Position numbers and translations under genes: made by a program. From CAZAGT01 sp964484515 (GTDB lineage: Bacteria > Desulfobacterota > DSM-4660 > Desulfatiglandales > HGW-15), in contig CAZAGT010000259.1 of assembly GCA_964484515.1 (NCBI GenBank), positions 1-7,556 of the forward strand: a stretch of DNA of 7,556 nt. Reading direction: 5' to 3'. Shown piece by piece: positions 5,888 through 7,556 of the stretch (positions are counted from its first letter, which is position 1; every line of letters starts with the position of its first letter). A model generated the notes under the pieces. The model saw nothing but the letters and a program-made list of their open reading frames with translations. It searched no databases and was not told where the DNA came from.

Positions 5888-7513
5888 CTAGCCGATGATG
5901 ACGATGCCGAGATACCCGTCTACGGTGATCGGATCGCCCGTGTGGATGAGGTCTGTGGCGTCCGGTATGCCGGTCACACAGGGAAGTCCATATTCCCGTG
6001 CGATGATGGCACCGTGAATAAGCATCCCACCTCTCCGCTCAACGATCCCTTTGGAGAGCGGAACCAGGAAGGTCATGTTAGGATCGATTGAATCACAGAC
6101 CAGGATTTCACCCGACTTGAAAGCTGCGATATCGGACGATGACATGATCACACGGGCGGGTCCCTGGGAAATCCCGGGGCCCGCCGGTTGACCCAGGAGC
6201 TGACGGGGCTTGGCTGAATAGCCGACTTCCTTATTTGGCTCGTCAGAAGACTCTGCGGCCCTCGGCTTCAGTTTTTCGAAGGTCCTCAGGAGGTCGCGAA
6301 GACGATCACCCGCAGGGCCTCCTGCATGTTGTTCGTCCACTCGCCGCTTTGCTTCGTTTACGGCAAGAAGCATTTGGCCTTCAATCTTCCCCAGGTGGAT
6401 ATTGTCGTCATCCCTCAGCCTGTAGCTGGCCCGCCCGAGATCAAGGAGTTCCGCTGCCTCATCCCGGCGCCCTTCCCCAAACCGCGCGAAGAATGCGTCT
6501 CTCAAAGCAGCTGCATTCCTCCTTTGTAGAGTCTCTTTGGCCGAAGAGTGTGCGGCCCACTGCAAAAGCACGGAGACCAGTGTCTTCTGGTCCCCTAAGT
6601 TTTGCCACTGTTTCCATGAAAGATCTCCAAACGTTTCAAGGAATTCGTCGAGCTTCTCAGCGAACTCCGTATGGGTCGCATTTTCAGGCTGTGTCCTTAA
6701 TTCCTCGGCAAGCTGAGGGTTCTTCGCAATGATTGAGGCGAGCTCTTCGAGTTTGCGATTTCGCTCCAGGCTGAGCATCTTCGCGGTGCCTAAGAGATCC
6801 ATGAACTCGTACGGATCCGACGGGTGCATCATATCGTTGTAAACCTGACCGAACAAACGCATGCCATGGGCAAAGGGGATGAAGTCGCGCCAGTAAACCT
6901 TGGTCCAGTGATCATAAACACCCTTTCGTTGCTCAATTTCATCAGCGAGTTCCCTGTCAGACAACTTGGAGAGGTCCTTTTGGGCAAGCCGGAATTCTTC
7001 TGTTATCATCTCAGGAATAAGCTCGTTTTCGATCCTGTTGTGCAGGGTCTTCAAGTTCTCAAGACTCCTTCGCAGAGTGAGGTACCAGGGACGAAGACCG
7101 TCGTCTTGGCCGTCTTCGAGCGTCGTGATGGGCCGTGACTGGAGTGTGTAGAGATCCTCGCTCAAGAATGTCCATTCGACGTCCTGCGGACCCCCAAAGA
7201 TGTCCTCGGCCCGCATTGCTAGCCGGTACACCTTCTTGACCCCTTCTGCCTCCAAGGGTGGACGCCCTGATTTATGCGGATCAAGCGCGACAAGCTTCAC
7301 TCCCTCAGCCGTAGGAACAACTGTCCTTGTCCTCTTTGGAGTGGTATGAGTGATGATGTTTCCGGTTGAGCGCTCCAGAACCCAGCTGTCAGGCTCGATG
7401 GTACCGTCCACCAGGCCCTGATTGAGACCCCAGACGGATTCGATGACCGCCTGGGACGCATCCTGCGGGCTTTGGCCGAAGACAACGCCGGAACATTCAC
7501 CAATAGAGTTATC
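5888..7513 (-). pseudogene. 5'-truncated PEP-utilising dikinase (rifampin phosphotransferase / PEP synthase-like)
   Basis: This frame encodes the last 541 residues of a multidomain phosphotransferase that passes phosphate from ATP through a swivelling histidine domain. It begins inside the ATP-grasp (PPDK N-terminal) domain: SGVVFGQSPQDAS and SVWGLNQGLVDGTIEPDSW are encoded between about 7497 and 7383, followed by FGGPQDVEW and LQSRPIT (72-80 and 90-96, counting from a GTG at 7411). A long helical middle region follows. The C-terminal swivel domain has GGMLIHGAIIAREYG (461-475), whose His466 is the phosphorylated residue. No PEP-binding TIM barrel follows, so the architecture resembles rifampin phosphotransferase more than PpsA. 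About 300 N-terminal residues are missing: stop codons at 7514-7519 close the frame, and the GTG at 7411 lies mid-domain. It is probably inactive unless the edge is an assembly fault. The in vivo substrate is unknown. Confidence 0.75.
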
Positions 7514-7556
7514 CTATTAGGCCAGCAAATTTTATATTATCTTATTGATTTTCATG
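7501..7556. other. AT-rich right-edge sequence abutting the truncated dikinase
   Basis: Only 15 of these 56 bases are G or C, against slightly more than half in the genes around it. None of the three minus-strand frames continues the ATP-grasp domain; all carry stops. AATAG (7502-7506) and CTATT (7514-7518) form a small inverted repeat right at the junction. This could be the edge of an insertion, a rearrangement junction or a contig-end artefact. I cannot identify an IS end from so little sequence. Confidence 0.45.

Noticed and set aside
6235..6732. Plus-strand open frame opposite the dikinase gene
   Set aside because: It is a shadow of a minus-strand coding sequence with recognisable domains; its own product is low in motifs and rich in Arg, Pro and Ser.
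1..7556. CRISPR array, tRNA or rRNA genes, complete insertion sequence
   Set aside because: I found no regularly spaced repeats, cloverleaf or rRNA-like sequence, and no transposase-like frame on either strand.

Overview
The window looks like chromosomal DNA of a moderately GC-rich anaerobic bacterium. A 2-oxoacid:ferredoxin oxidoreductase beta subunit, a GlcD-type FAD oxidase, a PEP-synthase-like enzyme and a probable selenoprotein together fit Desulfobacterota (former Deltaproteobacteria). That assignment is an inference from gene content; there is no rRNA or other marker.

Layout. 123-983 (+) encodes the TPP-binding beta subunit of a 2-oxoacid:ferredoxin oxidoreductase; its alpha partner probably lies off the left edge. 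A 387-base spacer (984-1370) holds a compact palindromic element, a good sigma70-type promoter and a strong ribosome binding site for ftsH (1371-3185, +), a complete membrane-anchored AAA+ zinc protease. Convergent to it is a glcD-type FAD-linked oxidase (3208-4587, -), preceded on its own strand by a candidate promoter and a perfect inverted repeat. A 446-base divergent spacer (4588-5033) ends with a terminator-like hairpin just before the next gene. 5888-7513 (-) is the 3' two thirds of a PEP-utilising dikinase resembling rifampin phosphotransferase. It has lost its N-terminal half at an abrupt AT-rich boundary near 7500.

The main discovery is at 5034-5804 (+). An exported protein of unknown family reads in frame through a TGA at 5565-5567. 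The TGA is followed at once by a 13-pair stem-loop with a GGGC loop that begins 17 nt after the TGA, which is the geometry of a bacterial SECIS element. Read as selenocysteine, the codon completes a U-G-C-P motif, a selenocysteine version of a CxC redox or metal site, and joins two beta-rich segments into one 256-residue protein. A conventional annotation would split it into a 177-residue protein and a spurious 70-residue ORF starting at a GTG inside the hairpin.

The genes do not form one operon or an obvious shared pathway. Oxidoreductase, protease, oxidase, selenoprotein and dikinase appear to be separate transcription units on alternating strands.
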